A stretch of DNA of 64,000 nucleotides from Neobacillus sp. WH10 (GTDB lineage Bacteria > Bacillota > Bacilli > Bacillales > Cytobacillaceae), in assembly GCF_030123405.1 (NCBI RefSeq), contig NZ_CP126110.1, forward strand, positions 4,092,001-4,156,000, in the 5' to 3' direction. Both the position numbers and the translations under genes were made by a program. This document shows, piece by piece, positions 42,426 to 51,692 of the stretch (within the stretch, counting starts at the first letter, position 1; the number at the start of each line of letters is the position of its first letter). The notes under the pieces were generated by a model. The model was given only the letters and a program-made list of their open reading frames with translations. It did no database searches and was not told the DNA's origin.

Positions 42426-44192
42426 TCATTTCTTATGAAGTTCAATAATAAATTCACTGCCTTCGCCCACTTTACTCCTAACACTTATATTCCCATGATG
42501 GGCTTCAATTAAATGTTTCACAATTGCTAAACCTAAACCTGTTCCGCCCGAATTACGGCTTCTAGCACGGTCAACTCGGTAAAATCGTTCAAAAATACGC
42601 GGAATTTCTTCTTCCATTATGCCAACACCAGAATCTTTTACATGAATCCGGACATTTTCTTCAAAGTCTAGAAGGATGATTTTCACATACCCTTCAACCG
42701 GTGTATAGGTAATGGCGTTGCCGATTAAGTTAATAAACACTTGTTTTAGGCGATCAGCGTCACCAATTATAAACACTTGGCTCTGCTTACAATAAAATTC
42801 AAGGTGTATGTTCTTCGCCTCTGCTTTCCCTGTAAGCAGTGTCATCACATCTTCTAGAAGCGAACGCAACTCTACTTCCTGCAGGCTCAATTGGAAGCCT
42901 TGCTGCTCTATTTTGGAAAGATCCAGTAAATCTTGAATAAGTGTTTGAAGGCGGTCACTTTCTTTTAAAATAATCGAAAGGAATGCTTCTAATGTTTCTT
43001 GGTTATTCATCGCTCCATCCAACAGTGTCTCAGTAAACCCCTTAATCGATGTAACAGGGGTTTTTAGTTCGTGCGAAACATTGGCGACAAAGTCTTTACG
43101 CATCTGCTCAAGTTTTTTTAATTCTGTTATATCATGGAATACGAGCAATACCCCTTTCCAAACATTGTTTGTCCCAATAATCGGCACCCCATAAACAGCA
43201 AAATATCTTCTTTCAATCAAAAAAGGTATAAGCAATTGTTTACTGGCTTTTTGTTCTGTTCGGAATACTTCTGCAACTAAATGGCAGATTTCTTCATTTG
43301 CAATGACTTCATAATAAAGTTTATTTAGATAATCTTTCGAATTAACATGAAAGATATCAATATAGCCTTTATTGATTAGATTTATGTAACCGCGGCTATC
43401 GATTAAGACTAACCCTGCCCCCATATTTTCAATCAGAACACTTAGTCTATCCTGCTGCATTTCCTGTGCTTTTATCAGCGTTTGAAGGTTTTCTGCCAGC
43501 ATATTAATCGACGAACCCAGCATCCCTGTTTCATCGAGACGGTCGATAGATGTTCTGGCACGGTAGTTCCCTTTTGCTAATTCAATAGCAACATTTGTCG
43601 CGGATTCTATTGGTTTTGTATATCTTGAGGTAATTCTAATGCCAAGAAAAATGATAGCAATTAAAGCCATTCCAAGGCTGATGGAGAGGATCCACCAGAT
43701 TTGCCCATATGCTTGTTTTACTTCATTAGTTTTCGTGCTTAGAAATATGTAACCTTCCTTTTTTCCGTCTTTTTTAATTGGCTTCCAATAATAGTGAAGG
43801 TCATAGCCATCACCTTCTTCTAAGCGATCCTCTTTTTTCGGACTTTTCTTTATTACATCCCGAATGATTTCGTTAAGTCCCTTTGTGCTTTTTTCGCTAA
43901 GATCTGTACCCCCGTCGCTATCGTACAAAATCTTTCCTTCAGGATTTGTAATAGTGGCTCGAACATTTAACATCTTACTGAATTTCAAAACATCCTCTTT
44001 ATTAAAGGAGGACACTCCACCAGTTTCCTCGATATATGTGATGAGAAGATCCCGCTCTATTTTTAGACGTTCATTGAACGATTGTGAATAATAGTTTTTA
44101 AACAATTGGCCAAGCAATATTCCTAAACCGACTAATACGGTAATAATTAGAGTCGTAAGGGCTATTAATAGCCTTGTTCGGAACTTTGTCAT
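42426..44192 (-). CDS. phoR: Phosphate-regulon sensor histidine kinase PhoR
   Basis: PhoR senses phosphate limitation via cell-wall teichoic acid intermediates in B. subtilis and phosphorylates PhoP. The 588 residues include TM1 (about 8-30), an extracytoplasmic domain (31-164), TM2 (about 165-186), HAMP (187-240), PAS (about 250-355), the HisKA domain with the phosphorylated His374 in NVSHELKTP, and the HATPase with GNAITYTP, DSGVGI and GGTGLGLAIVK motifs. It overlaps phoP by four bases (ATGA). Confidence 0.97.
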   Translation of the reverse strand: MTKFRTRLLIALTTLIITVLVGLGILLGQLFKNYYSQSFNERLKIERDLLITYIEETGGVSSFNKEDVLKFSKMLNVRATITNPEGKILYDSDGGTDLSEKSTKGLNEIIRDVIKKSPKKEDRLEEGDGYDLHYYWKPIKKDGKKEGYIFLSTKTNEVKQAYGQIWWILSISLGMALIAIIFLGIRITSRYTKPIESATNVAIELAKGNYRARTSIDRLDETGMLGSSINMLAENLQTLIKAQEMQQDRLSVLIENMGAGLVLIDSRGYINLINKGYIDIFHVNSKDYLNKLYYEVIANEEICHLVAEVFRTEQKASKQLLIPFLIERRYFAVYGVPIIGTNNVWKGVLLVFHDITELKKLEQMRKDFVANVSHELKTPVTSIKGFTETLLDGAMNNQETLEAFLSIILKESDRLQTLIQDLLDLSKIEQQGFQLSLQEVELRSLLEDVMTLLTGKAEAKNIHLEFYCKQSQVFIIGDADRLKQVFINLIGNAITYTPVEGYVKIILLDFEENVRIHVKDSGVGIMEEEIPRIFERFYRVDRARSRNSGGTGLGLAIVKHLIEAHHGNISVRSKVGEGSEFIIELHKK

Positions 44193-44905
44193 TCTCTTTT
44201 GGGCTCCTCCAGTTTGTAGCCAAGACCGCGGATAGTTTTAATATAGGCCGGCTTTTTCGTGTCCTCTTCAATTTTTTCTCTAAGATGTGAAATATGGACA
44301 TCAACAATTCTAGTATCGCCAGCAAAGTCATAATTCCAAACAGCGCTGAGTAATTGATCCCGTGTTAACACCCTGCCTTTATTTTGCGCAAGGTAGAGGA
44401 GCAATTCAAATTCTTTTAGCGTTAACTCAAGAAGATTCTCTTTAAAGTAGGCTTCATATTTTTCTGGAAAAATAGTCAATTTTCCAATACCTATTTGCCC
44501 ATCAGTTTGATCATTTTCTCCTGCCGATTCCGTTTGAACCTGTGTTCTCCTTAAAATTGCTTTTACACGAGCTATGACCTCTCTCGGACTGAATGGCTTG
44601 ACCATATAGTCGTCTGCGCCGAGCTCAAGGCCCAATATTTTATCAAGCTGATCATCTTTTGCTGTTAGCATTAAAATAGGAATCATTATATTTTTTTGGC
44701 GAAGTTGTTTGCATACTTCCATGCCATCTAATTTTGGCAGCATAAGATCTAACACGATGATATCTGGTGCCTCGGTTTCAGCTAAAATTCTCCCCTCATT
44801 CCCATCCATTGCAGTTATGACTTCAAATCCTGCCTGTTCCAAATTATATTTAAGTAAGGTGACAATTGACTGCTCATCGTCAACTACAAGAATTTTATTT
44901 TTCAT
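44189..44905 (-). CDS. phoP: Phosphate response regulator PhoP
   Basis: An OmpR-type regulator that activates or represses the Pho regulon. The receiver domain has the acidic pair at 9-10, the phosphorylated Asp53 (IIVLDLMLP) and Lys102 (VKPFSPRE). The C-terminal winged helix (about 140-235) has the LTLKEFELLLYLAQN and RIVDVHISHLR segments. Length 238. Autoregulation is likely. TTAACG and TGTAACA-like motifs at 44985-45010 might be degenerate Pho boxes. Confidence 0.97.
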   Translation of the reverse strand: MKNKILVVDDEQSIVTLLKYNLEQAGFEVITAMDGNEGRILAETEAPDIIVLDLMLPKLDGMEVCKQLRQKNIMIPILMLTAKDDQLDKILGLELGADDYMVKPFSPREVIARVKAILRRTQVQTESAGENDQTDGQIGIGKLTIFPEKYEAYFKENLLELTLKEFELLLYLAQNKGRVLTRDQLLSAVWNYDFAGDTRIVDVHISHLREKIEEDTKKPAYIKTIRGLGYKLEEPKRE

Positions 44906-45068
44906 AATAACCCCCGTTATTCAAGATACCTTCATTATATATTTAAGGAAGAGGGATTATCTAGTTTTATGGGCTAATACATAAAAATGTTACATTAATT
45001 TAACGTTAACTAAATAGTCATGTTTCTGTTCCGATCAACCGGTCGGTACACTATACTTTCCAATGAAC

Positions 45069-45101
45069 AAAAAAAGGAATGTCAACGCATTCCTTTTTTT
45101 A
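45069..45101. terminator. Terminator after the MaoC-like gene
   Basis: AAAAAAAGGAATG/CATTCCTTTTTTT symmetric hairpin with a five-base loop, between the MaoC-like gene and phoP. Confidence 0.85.
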
Positions 45102-45111
45102 AATACCGTTA

Positions 45112-45588
45112 TTAAAAATTCTCCAAAGCCTTTCCATGAATTTCTTCTAACCTATGCGGCGGACAAACCTTGATTTTTCCGTTAATCACTGGCTCATTTT
45201 TTTCATTCGTTCCTACTACACTCATGACAACAGTATGCTCAGTTGGTATTACTTCAATAACTTCAAACAAAAACTCAACGGTACCGTAATGATAGACAGG
45301 CTTAGGAAACTCAATATTTTGGCTTATAATATGGCTGCCCGGCCCTGGTAAATATTTTGAGATGGCAGAGGTAATCATCCCCGTAAGCATAATACTTGGG
45401 ACAATCGGTTTTTCAAATGGAGTTTGTGATGCATAGTCATGTTGAATATAAAGAGGATTCGCATCATCTGTTAATCCTAGATATAGGAGAAGGTCCTTAT
45501 CTTCAATTTTTTCAGTTAATGATAACTTTTCACCAACCATTATTTCTTCAATTTTTCGCCCTAACTTTCTTTTTTTTCCTAAAAGCAT
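45112..45588 (-). CDS. MaoC-like hot-dog fold protein
   Basis: A 158-residue member of the MaoC/R-specific enoyl-CoA hydratase fold. The hydration motif in active enzymes is Asp-x4-His (often D-x-NPLH). Here it reads DDANPLYIQHD near 41-51, so the usual histidine is tyrosine and the nearest His is at 50. The enzyme may be altered or may serve another acyl-CoA or acyl-ACP thioester. PSIMLTGMITSAIS near 65-78 matches the acyl-binding helix. It sits between mdh and phoP, as in related Bacillaceae. Confidence 0.75.
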   Translation of the reverse strand: MLLGKKRKLGRKIEEIMVGEKLSLTEKIEDKDLLLYLGLTDDANPLYIQHDYASQTPFEKPIVPSIMLTGMITSAISKYLPGPGSHIISQNIEFPKPVYHYGTVEFLFEVIEVIPTEHTVVMSVVGTNEKNEPVINGKIKVCPPHRLEEIHGKALENF

Positions 45589-45631
45589 CGAATACCACCT
45601 CTACTGTAAGCGATTTCATAATAGATAGAGA

Positions 45632-45661
45632 AATTCGGGGACACCTTTAGGACCCCGAATT
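45632..45661 (-). terminator. mdh terminator
   Basis: AATTCGGGG/CCCCGAATT with an inner CCT/AGG pair, followed by a modest T-rich tail on the minus strand, directly after mdh. Confidence 0.65.
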
Positions 45662-45671
45662 CTCATTATTA

Positions 45672-46610
45672 TTACGCTAATACTTGCATTACATTGCGAA
45701 CTGATTCAACAGATTTGTCTAATGCAGCTTTTTCATCTGCAGTAAGCTCAAGCTCGATAACCTTTTCAATGCCATTTGCTCCAAGAATGGTTGGAACACC
45801 AAGGTAAATTCCTTCGTAGCCAAATTCTCCTTCTAGGTAAGCAATCGATGGTAATACACGTCGTTGGTCTTTCAGGATTGCTTCGCACATTTCTACTAAA
45901 GAAGCAGCAGGTGCATAATAAGCACTTCCATTACCAAGAAGGTTGACAATCTCGCCGCCGCCTTTTCTTGTACGTTCCACGATTGCTTCTAAGCGATCTT
46001 TAGGAATTAATGTTTCTAATGGAATACCGCCAGCGTAGGAGTACCGTACAAGCGGCACCATATCGTCCCCATGTCCGCCAAGAACAAAGCCTGTAATATC
46101 TTTTACTGAAAGGTTTAATTCTTGAGCAACAAATGTACGGAAACGGGCAGTATCAAGGACACCTGATTGACCGATTACACGGTTTTTAGGAAAACCTGAT
46201 TCTTTAAACACAGTGTAAGTCATAGCATCAACAGGGTTTGTTAACACAACAATTGTACAGTTTGGAGAGTATTTCACAATCTCCTGGGTAACACTTTTCA
46301 TTACTTTTTGATTGGTTTGCACTAAATCATCTCGGCTCATGCCTGGCTTACGTGCAATACCTGCAGTAATTACCACGATATCAGAATCGCGGGTATCCTC
46401 ATAGTTAGAAGTACCTGTAATATTAGAATCAAATCCTTGAACAGGACTTGCTTCAAGCATATCCAATGCTTTACCTTTTGTTGAGTTTTCCATTTGTGGG
46501 ATATCAACTAGAACGACATCACCAAGTTCTTTTTGTGCTAATAAGAATGCAGTTGTAGCACCAGTAAATCCACCGCCGATTACAGAAACTTTTTTACGTT
46601 TTAATGACAT
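45672..46610 (-). CDS. mdh: Malate dehydrogenase
   Basis: Oxidises malate to oxaloacetate with NAD in the TCA cycle. The 312 residues belong to the LDH-like class, with the Rossmann motif VIGGGFTGATTA near 10-21, the substrate loop arginines in ARKPGMSRDDL near 85-95 and the catalytic histidine in GGHGDDMVPL near 180. The start at 46610 has GGGGAG upstream and matches the length of B. subtilis Mdh. Eight extra codons of open frame upstream lack family similarity. Confidence 0.97.
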   Translation of the reverse strand: MSLKRKKVSVIGGGFTGATTAFLLAQKELGDVVLVDIPQMENSTKGKALDMLEASPVQGFDSNITGTSNYEDTRDSDIVVITAGIARKPGMSRDDLVQTNQKVMKSVTQEIVKYSPNCTIVVLTNPVDAMTYTVFKESGFPKNRVIGQSGVLDTARFRTFVAQELNLSVKDITGFVLGGHGDDMVPLVRYSYAGGIPLETLIPKDRLEAIVERTRKGGGEIVNLLGNGSAYYAPAASLVEMCEAILKDQRRVLPSIAYLEGEFGYEGIYLGVPTILGANGIEKVIELELTADEKAALDKSVESVRNVMQVLA

Positions 46611-46671
46611 TATTGCTCTCCCCTTTTTCATCAATAATTCACAACAGGGGCTGCTCGAAAACAGCCCTAAA

Positions 46672-46856
46672 GTTCTGTCTAGCTCCAGCGCCTAGGGGCT
46701 CTGGTCTAAGTCAATTCGACAAGAAGGTTAAAAAGCAGCCTTCTTACCAACTCCAATAATGCTTTTTATACGCATTAAGGGAGACTAATTTCTGGCTTCA
46801 CTCTGCTTGCAAGTTGATTTTTCTCCCAATATCGCCCTGGTCAAGGCGCTCCCATA
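46672..46856. repeat. Dispersed repeat between icd and mdh (family A, long variant)
   Basis: It begins TGTCTAGCTCCAGCGCCTAG and ends near TCAAGGCGCTCCC. It aligns in blocks with 21135-21335. The ends are complementary in type (AGCGCC and GGCGCT), so the element can fold on itself. It separates two TCA genes that are usually adjacent. Confidence 0.7.
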
Positions 46857-46864
46857 TTTCTTGA

Positions 46865-48133
46865 TTATTCCATATTTTTAATTAGCTCATCAGCAAATTC
46901 TGATGCTTTTACTTCTGTTGCGCCTTCCATTAAGCGTGCGAAGTCATAAGTAACAACTTTAGAAGCAATTGTATTTTCCATTGATTTAATAATCATTTTA
47001 GCTGCTTCGTTCCAGCCTAAGTGCTCAAGCATTAACACACCGGATAAAATAACAGAAGAAGGGTTTACTTTATCAAGTCCAGCATATTTTGGTGCTGTAC
47101 CATGTGTTGCTTCAAAAATAGCATGTCCAGTTTCATAGTTTATGTTTGCACCTGGAGCGATCCCAATTCCTCCAACTTGTGCAGCAAGGGCATCAGAAAT
47201 ATAGTCACCGTTTAAGTTCATTGTTGCAACAACATCGAACTCACGTGGACGAGTAAGGATTTGTTGTAAGAAGATATCTGCAATCGCATCTTTTACGATG
47301 ATTTTACCAGCAGCTTCTGCATCGGCCTGTGCTTTGTTTGCAGCATCAGTACCTTGTTCAGCTTTGATACGGTCGTATTGATTCCAAGTAAACACTTTAT
47401 CGCCGAATTCTTTTTCAGCAAGCTCATAACCCCAGTTTTTAAACGCACCTTCAGTGTATTTCATGATGTTTCCTTTGTGTACGATTGTAAGGGATTTACG
47501 GCCTTCTTTAATTGCATAGTTAAGAGCAGCACGGACTAAACGGCTTGTACCTTCTTCGGAAATTGGCTTAATGCCGATACCTGAAGTTTCTGGGAATCTG
47601 ATTTTCTTAACGCCCATCTCATTTTGTAAGAAGTCGATTACTTTTTTTACTGCCTCAGAGCCCTTTTCATATTCAATACCAGCATAGATATCTTCAGTAT
47701 TTTCACGGAAGATCACCATATCTGTGTCTTGCGGACGCTTAACTGGTGAAGGAACACCTTCAAACCATCTTACAGGACGCAAGCAAACAAACAAATCTAA
47801 TTCTTGACGTAATGCAACGTTCAAGGAACGAATTCCACCGCCAACTGGGGTTGTTAATGGACCTTTGATCGCAATCAAATATTCATTAATGACATCAAGT
47901 GTTTCTGATGGAAGCCATTCACCCGTTTGGTTGAAAGCTTTTTCACCAGCTAAAACTTCTTTCCAGACTAATTTACGTTCACCTTTATAAGCTTTTTCTA
48001 CAGCTGCATCTAAAACTCTGTAGGAAGCAGCCCAAATATCAGGACCTGTACCGTCTCCTTCAATAAATGGGATAATTGGATTGTTTGGTACATTTAATAC
48101 TCCATCTTTAACTGTGATTTTTTCGCCTTGCAT
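46865..48133 (-). CDS. icd: Isocitrate dehydrogenase (NADP)
   Basis: Oxidative decarboxylation of isocitrate to 2-oxoglutarate. The 422 residues start MQGEKITVKDGVLNVP, with AGGAGGG seven bases before the ATG at 48133. The open frame reaches 13 codons further, but without similarity. IPFIEGDGTGPDIW (near 22-35) and substrate-binding segment GGGIRSLNVALRQ (near 100-112) are clear, as is the NADP-site HGTAPKYAG near 345. It lies between citZ and mdh, the classical Bacillus TCA cluster. Confidence 0.98.
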   Translation of the reverse strand: MQGEKITVKDGVLNVPNNPIIPFIEGDGTGPDIWAASYRVLDAAVEKAYKGERKLVWKEVLAGEKAFNQTGEWLPSETLDVINEYLIAIKGPLTTPVGGGIRSLNVALRQELDLFVCLRPVRWFEGVPSPVKRPQDTDMVIFRENTEDIYAGIEYEKGSEAVKKVIDFLQNEMGVKKIRFPETSGIGIKPISEEGTSRLVRAALNYAIKEGRKSLTIVHKGNIMKYTEGAFKNWGYELAEKEFGDKVFTWNQYDRIKAEQGTDAANKAQADAEAAGKIIVKDAIADIFLQQILTRPREFDVVATMNLNGDYISDALAAQVGGIGIAPGANINYETGHAIFEATHGTAPKYAGLDKVNPSSVILSGVLMLEHLGWNEAAKMIIKSMENTIASKVVTYDFARLMEGATEVKASEFADELIKNME

Positions 48134-48264
48134 AGTTGTTCTCCCTCCTATTATGTAAAAACCCTTTGTCATATATATGACTGAATCAAAGGTTAGAGAG
48201 CCTGAGCCCCTAACCTTTTTTCATTCAATCCTATTGAATCAATTTTTCGAAAAAAAGTAAAATA

Positions 48265-49383
48265 TTATCCTCTTTGCTCAACAGGAACATACTTTTGCAT
48301 TCCTGGACCAGTATATTCTGCACGAGGACGGATTAACCGATTGTTTTCATATTGCTCTAAAATATGTGCCAGCCATCCAGATACACGGCTTACAGCAAAG
48401 ATCGGTGTCATTAAGTCATGATCAATTCCTAAACTGTGATAAACAGAGGCAGAATAGAAATCCACATTTGGCGGTAAATTCTTTTCACCGGTAACGATGT
48501 CTTGAATCTTTACAGACATATCATATAAGTGTGGTTCGCCTGTCAATTCTGTTAGCTTTTTGGACATTTCTTTTAAATGCTTTGCACGGGGATCTCCCTT
48601 ACGGTAAACCCTGTGGCCAAAGCCCATGATTTTTTCTTTGTTTTCGAGCTTACCGCGAACATAAGGCTCAACATTTTCAAGTGTGCCAATTTCAGTCAGC
48701 ATATTCATAACTGCTTCGTTTGCACCACCGTGGAGAGGTCCTTTTAATGCGCCGATTGCCGCTGTTACACCAGAATAAACATCAGATAATGTTGCCACAC
48801 ACACACGTGCAGTAAAGGTTGATGCATTTAATTCATGATCTGCGTGCAATACGAGTGCTTTATTCATGGCTTCAACAGCAATTGCTTCTGGTTCATTTCC
48901 TGTTAGCATATATAAGAAATTCGCTGCAAAGCTTAAATCCTTTCTTGGTGCGATTGAGTCAAGACCTTTTCTAACACGTGCAAAGGTTGTTACAATTGCA
49001 GGCATTTTCGCTTGAAGCCGAACTGCTTTTCGATAATTGGCTTCCTCATCCATTAAATCGGCTTCATCATCATAAAGTCCCAATAAAGAAACCGCTGAAC
49101 GAAGTGCTGCCATCGGATGAACTTTTTGAATTGGATACATTTTAAAGTGCTCAATTACTTCTGGCGGCAGAGCTGAGTTTTCAGCAAGTTGTTTTTTCAA
49201 TTCTGCTAATTGTTCAGCATTCGGTAATTTGCGATGCCATAATAAATAGATTACCTCTTCAAAACTAGCATTTACAGCCAAATCATCAATGTCGTAGCCA
49301 ACGTATGTTAGCGTGTCATCAATGATTGAGCTGATTGAGGAAGTTGTTGCCACTACCCCTTCAAGACCGCGAGTTACTGTCAT
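48265..49383 (-). CDS. citZ: Citrate synthase
   Basis: Condenses acetyl-CoA with oxaloacetate. The 372 residues show the family histidines in HADHELNAS (near 192-200) and LHGGANE (near 229-235), the FGHRVYRKGDPRA motif near 263-275 and a C-terminal catalytic aspartate. The first gene of the citZ-icd-mdh cluster, behind a long leader of about 210 bases. In B. subtilis citZ is repressed by CcpC and CcpA. I did not find a clear box here. Confidence 0.97.
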   Translation of the reverse strand: MTVTRGLEGVVATTSSISSIIDDTLTYVGYDIDDLAVNASFEEVIYLLWHRKLPNAEQLAELKKQLAENSALPPEVIEHFKMYPIQKVHPMAALRSAVSLLGLYDDEADLMDEEANYRKAVRLQAKMPAIVTTFARVRKGLDSIAPRKDLSFAANFLYMLTGNEPEAIAVEAMNKALVLHADHELNASTFTARVCVATLSDVYSGVTAAIGALKGPLHGGANEAVMNMLTEIGTLENVEPYVRGKLENKEKIMGFGHRVYRKGDPRAKHLKEMSKKLTELTGEPHLYDMSVKIQDIVTGEKNLPPNVDFYSASVYHSLGIDHDLMTPIFAVSRVSGWLAHILEQYENNRLIRPRAEYTGPGMQKYVPVEQRG

Positions 49384-49600
49384 AGAAAATCTCTCCCTTA
49401 CATTCTAAAATTTCCCCATTACCCTTTTTCAAATCAAAAGAACTTGCCGACTTGCGATTCCTTTCATTACATTAACTGAGCGATTGCTCGGGACATTTGC
49501 AAACTGTTTGTATGCCTTTTCATTCACAAAAAAATTATTTTACAAGTAATTCAGCATATATATTTATGGTTTATGTAAAAAAGGATACGCTTACAAGCCT

Positions 49601-49629
49601 ATTATAAACAATTATTAATTTTTTGTGAA
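49601..49629 (-). promoter_or_regulatory. citZ promoter
   Basis: TTCACA and TATAAT with a 17-base spacer, followed by an untranslated leader of about 210 bases to citZ. The leader is AT-rich and I see no terminator or known riboswitch in it. Confidence 0.6.
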
Positions 49630-49676
49630 CGAAAAGGAGTTGAAAAATACAAAAAAAATATTATTTTACAAAAAAT

Positions 49677-50148
49677 CTAGCTAAAAAAACTAAAAATTTT
49701 CATAGCAGCATAAGCGATGCCTGCGCCAATTAAAGGTCCAACTGCTACCCCTTTAAAAATAGAAACAGAAAGAATAGTTCCTAATACTAGTGCCGTTGTA
49801 ATCTGCGGGTCATCAGCTAGCAGCTTTACCCCCCCTTTTGCAAGCAAGGCCACAAGCATCCCGGAGATGAGGGCTATCCATGCAAACGGTGTTTTAAAAG
49901 CGCCTGATAAGTCTCTAAAACCTATTTCACCACTGGCAATGGGAGCTAAAACAGCAATTGTAATAATGGTCACTCCCCAATTAATTCCTTTTGATTGTAT
50001 AAATGAAAAAGACTTTGCATCCATACCACCTGCTTTCAATAAAAGCAGGACGGCAATAGCAATCAGTAATGAACTATATTTTTGCGATCAAGCTAATTAC
50101 AAGTAATAGTAATAAGAATAATATTGATTCACTTGGCATTCTTTTCAT
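49677..50148 (-). pseudogene. ytwI: DUF441 family membrane protein, frameshifted
   Basis: DUF441 proteins such as YtwI are four-helix membrane proteins of about 150 residues and unknown function. Translation from ATG 50148 gives MKRMPSESILFLLL...LIAK and then hits a stop. The missing continuation, SLLIAIAVLLLLKAGGMDAKSF, lies in another frame. Removing one base from the run of five As (complement of 50079-50083) joins them as LIAKYSSLLIA, matching the family. Downstream, 120 residues are intact. It is a true mutation, a sequencing error or a slippage site. Confidence 0.85.
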
Positions 50149-50341
50149 CAACCCTTCCATAAATTATCGTACCATAATATTCTTCTAGGTGTTTATATAA
50201 CAATTTTCATCTCATATATGAAACTTTTCCCTTTCAGTGCTCGTATTAATTTAAGGTACATAAATTTGATTGGGAAATTATGCAGTTTCATTCATAAAAT
50301 GTTAAACTTTAACTATAAATTTTTATAAAGGAGGCCTGCTT

Positions 50342-51457
50342 TTGAATCCAAAGTACATAAACCGGACAATACGATTCTTAATTGTCATTGGGGTAGTTGT
50401 TTTGGCTCTCTACTCATTTTACTTTTTATCCTCAGTAACATATCCATTTTTAATTGGGCTTATAATTGCCTTTATGATTAATCCGCTTGTTAACTTTCTT
50501 GAAAAAAAGGCAAAAATGCCACGAGTACTAGCTGTTTTCGTTGCATTAATTATAATATTTGCTTTATTTGCAGGGTTAGTTACTCTTTTAGTCGCGGAGA
50601 TTGTCTCAGGGGCAGCCTATTTGGCTACAGTTGTTCCGCAACACCTTGATACACTAATTGATTATATTCAGGATTATTTTACTGCTCAAATCATTCCGCT
50701 TTACAATCAATTAACAAGTGTTTTTAATAAACTTGATGCTGGTCAGAAGGATACAATCATTGCGAACATTCAAAATTTTGGGACGAATATTGGAACAACG
50801 GCTGGAACATTTTTTAAAAATCTGTTTGGAAGTATACCAAATGTCTTATCTTGGTTTCCAAATACAGCAACAGTCCTCGTTTTCTCGTTATTGGCTACCT
50901 TCTTTATTAGTAAGGATTGGTATCGTTTGTCAGCAATGGGTGCAAAACTATTACCTGAGAAGGCAAAATCAAGTGGCAGATCCGTTTTTATTGACTTAAA
51001 AAAAGCATTATTTGGGTTTATTAAAGCTCAAGCAACACTAATTTCAATTACTACTGTAATCATTCTGATTGGTCTTTTGATCTTAAGAGTTGACTATGCG
51101 ATTACGATTGCTTTAGCAACAGGTATCGTCGATATCATTCCTTATCTTGGTACGGGTGCTGTGTTTGTGCCGTGGATCATTTATTCAGCTATTAGCGGCG
51201 ATCCAGGCCTTGCCATAGGCCTAGGCGTTCTTTATATTATTGTTATCGTTCAACGGCAAGTTATGGAACCAAAGATTCTATCATCTAGTATAGGTCTTGA
51301 TCCATTGGCGACACTTATAGCATTATTTATTGGTTTTAAGTTAATAGGCTTTTTAGGATTAATCGTCGGCCCGGTTTCCCTGGTCATAATCACCACCCTC
51401 TATCGTGCAAATGTCTTCCATGATGTTTGGTCCTTTATTAAAGGGAAAGAAGCATAA
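50342..51457 (+). CDS. ytvI: Sporulation integral membrane protein YtvI (AI-2E transporter family)
   Basis: A 371-residue protein with about eight membrane segments (the first two near 12-30 and 32-50) and a central soluble region (about 95-170). It belongs to the AI-2E/PerM transporter superfamily. YtvI is conserved in spore formers, but its substrate is unknown. TTG is the start, seven bases after AAGGAGG. The C-terminal half carries GIVDIIPYLGTG near 260, the best-conserved family motif. It is transcribed divergently from ytwI. Confidence 0.9.
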   Translation: MNPKYINRTIRFLIVIGVVVLALYSFYFLSSVTYPFLIGLIIAFMINPLVNFLEKKAKMPRVLAVFVALIIIFALFAGLVTLLVAEIVSGAAYLATVVPQHLDTLIDYIQDYFTAQIIPLYNQLTSVFNKLDAGQKDTIIANIQNFGTNIGTTAGTFFKNLFGSIPNVLSWFPNTATVLVFSLLATFFISKDWYRLSAMGAKLLPEKAKSSGRSVFIDLKKALFGFIKAQATLISITTVIILIGLLILRVDYAITIALATGIVDIIPYLGTGAVFVPWIIYSAISGDPGLAIGLGVLYIIVIVQRQVMEPKILSSSIGLDPLATLIALFIGFKLIGFLGLIVGPVSLVIITTLYRANVFHDVWSFIKGKEA

Positions 51458-51654
51458 AATAAAACTTCTCTCAATTGGTGGTTTTCCATCACACCACTGA
51501 ATGTTAGTCCCATTCAACTAAGCCTATGAAAAACACATCGGCAAATTTCACTGTATCTCACCAAATAAGCTTTTACATGCAGTTGATCCTCCGTTTATTC
51601 TTTTTTCCTTAAAATCTAGAAGGGGAGGACTTACTGCACGTTAATGAGAGAGAA

Positions 51655-51692
51655 AAAACGTCAGCTCCTAATTTAGAAGCTGACGTTTTTTA
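51655..51692. terminator. pyk terminator
   Basis: ACGTCAGCT/AGCTGACGT stem with an 11-base loop and A/T-runs on both sides, so it may serve both strands. Confidence 0.85.

Noticed and set aside
44985..45010. Pho boxes upstream of phoP
   Set aside because: TTAACG and TGTAACA-like motifs are present, but the spacing does not clearly fit the PhoP repeat, so I do not list them as a feature.
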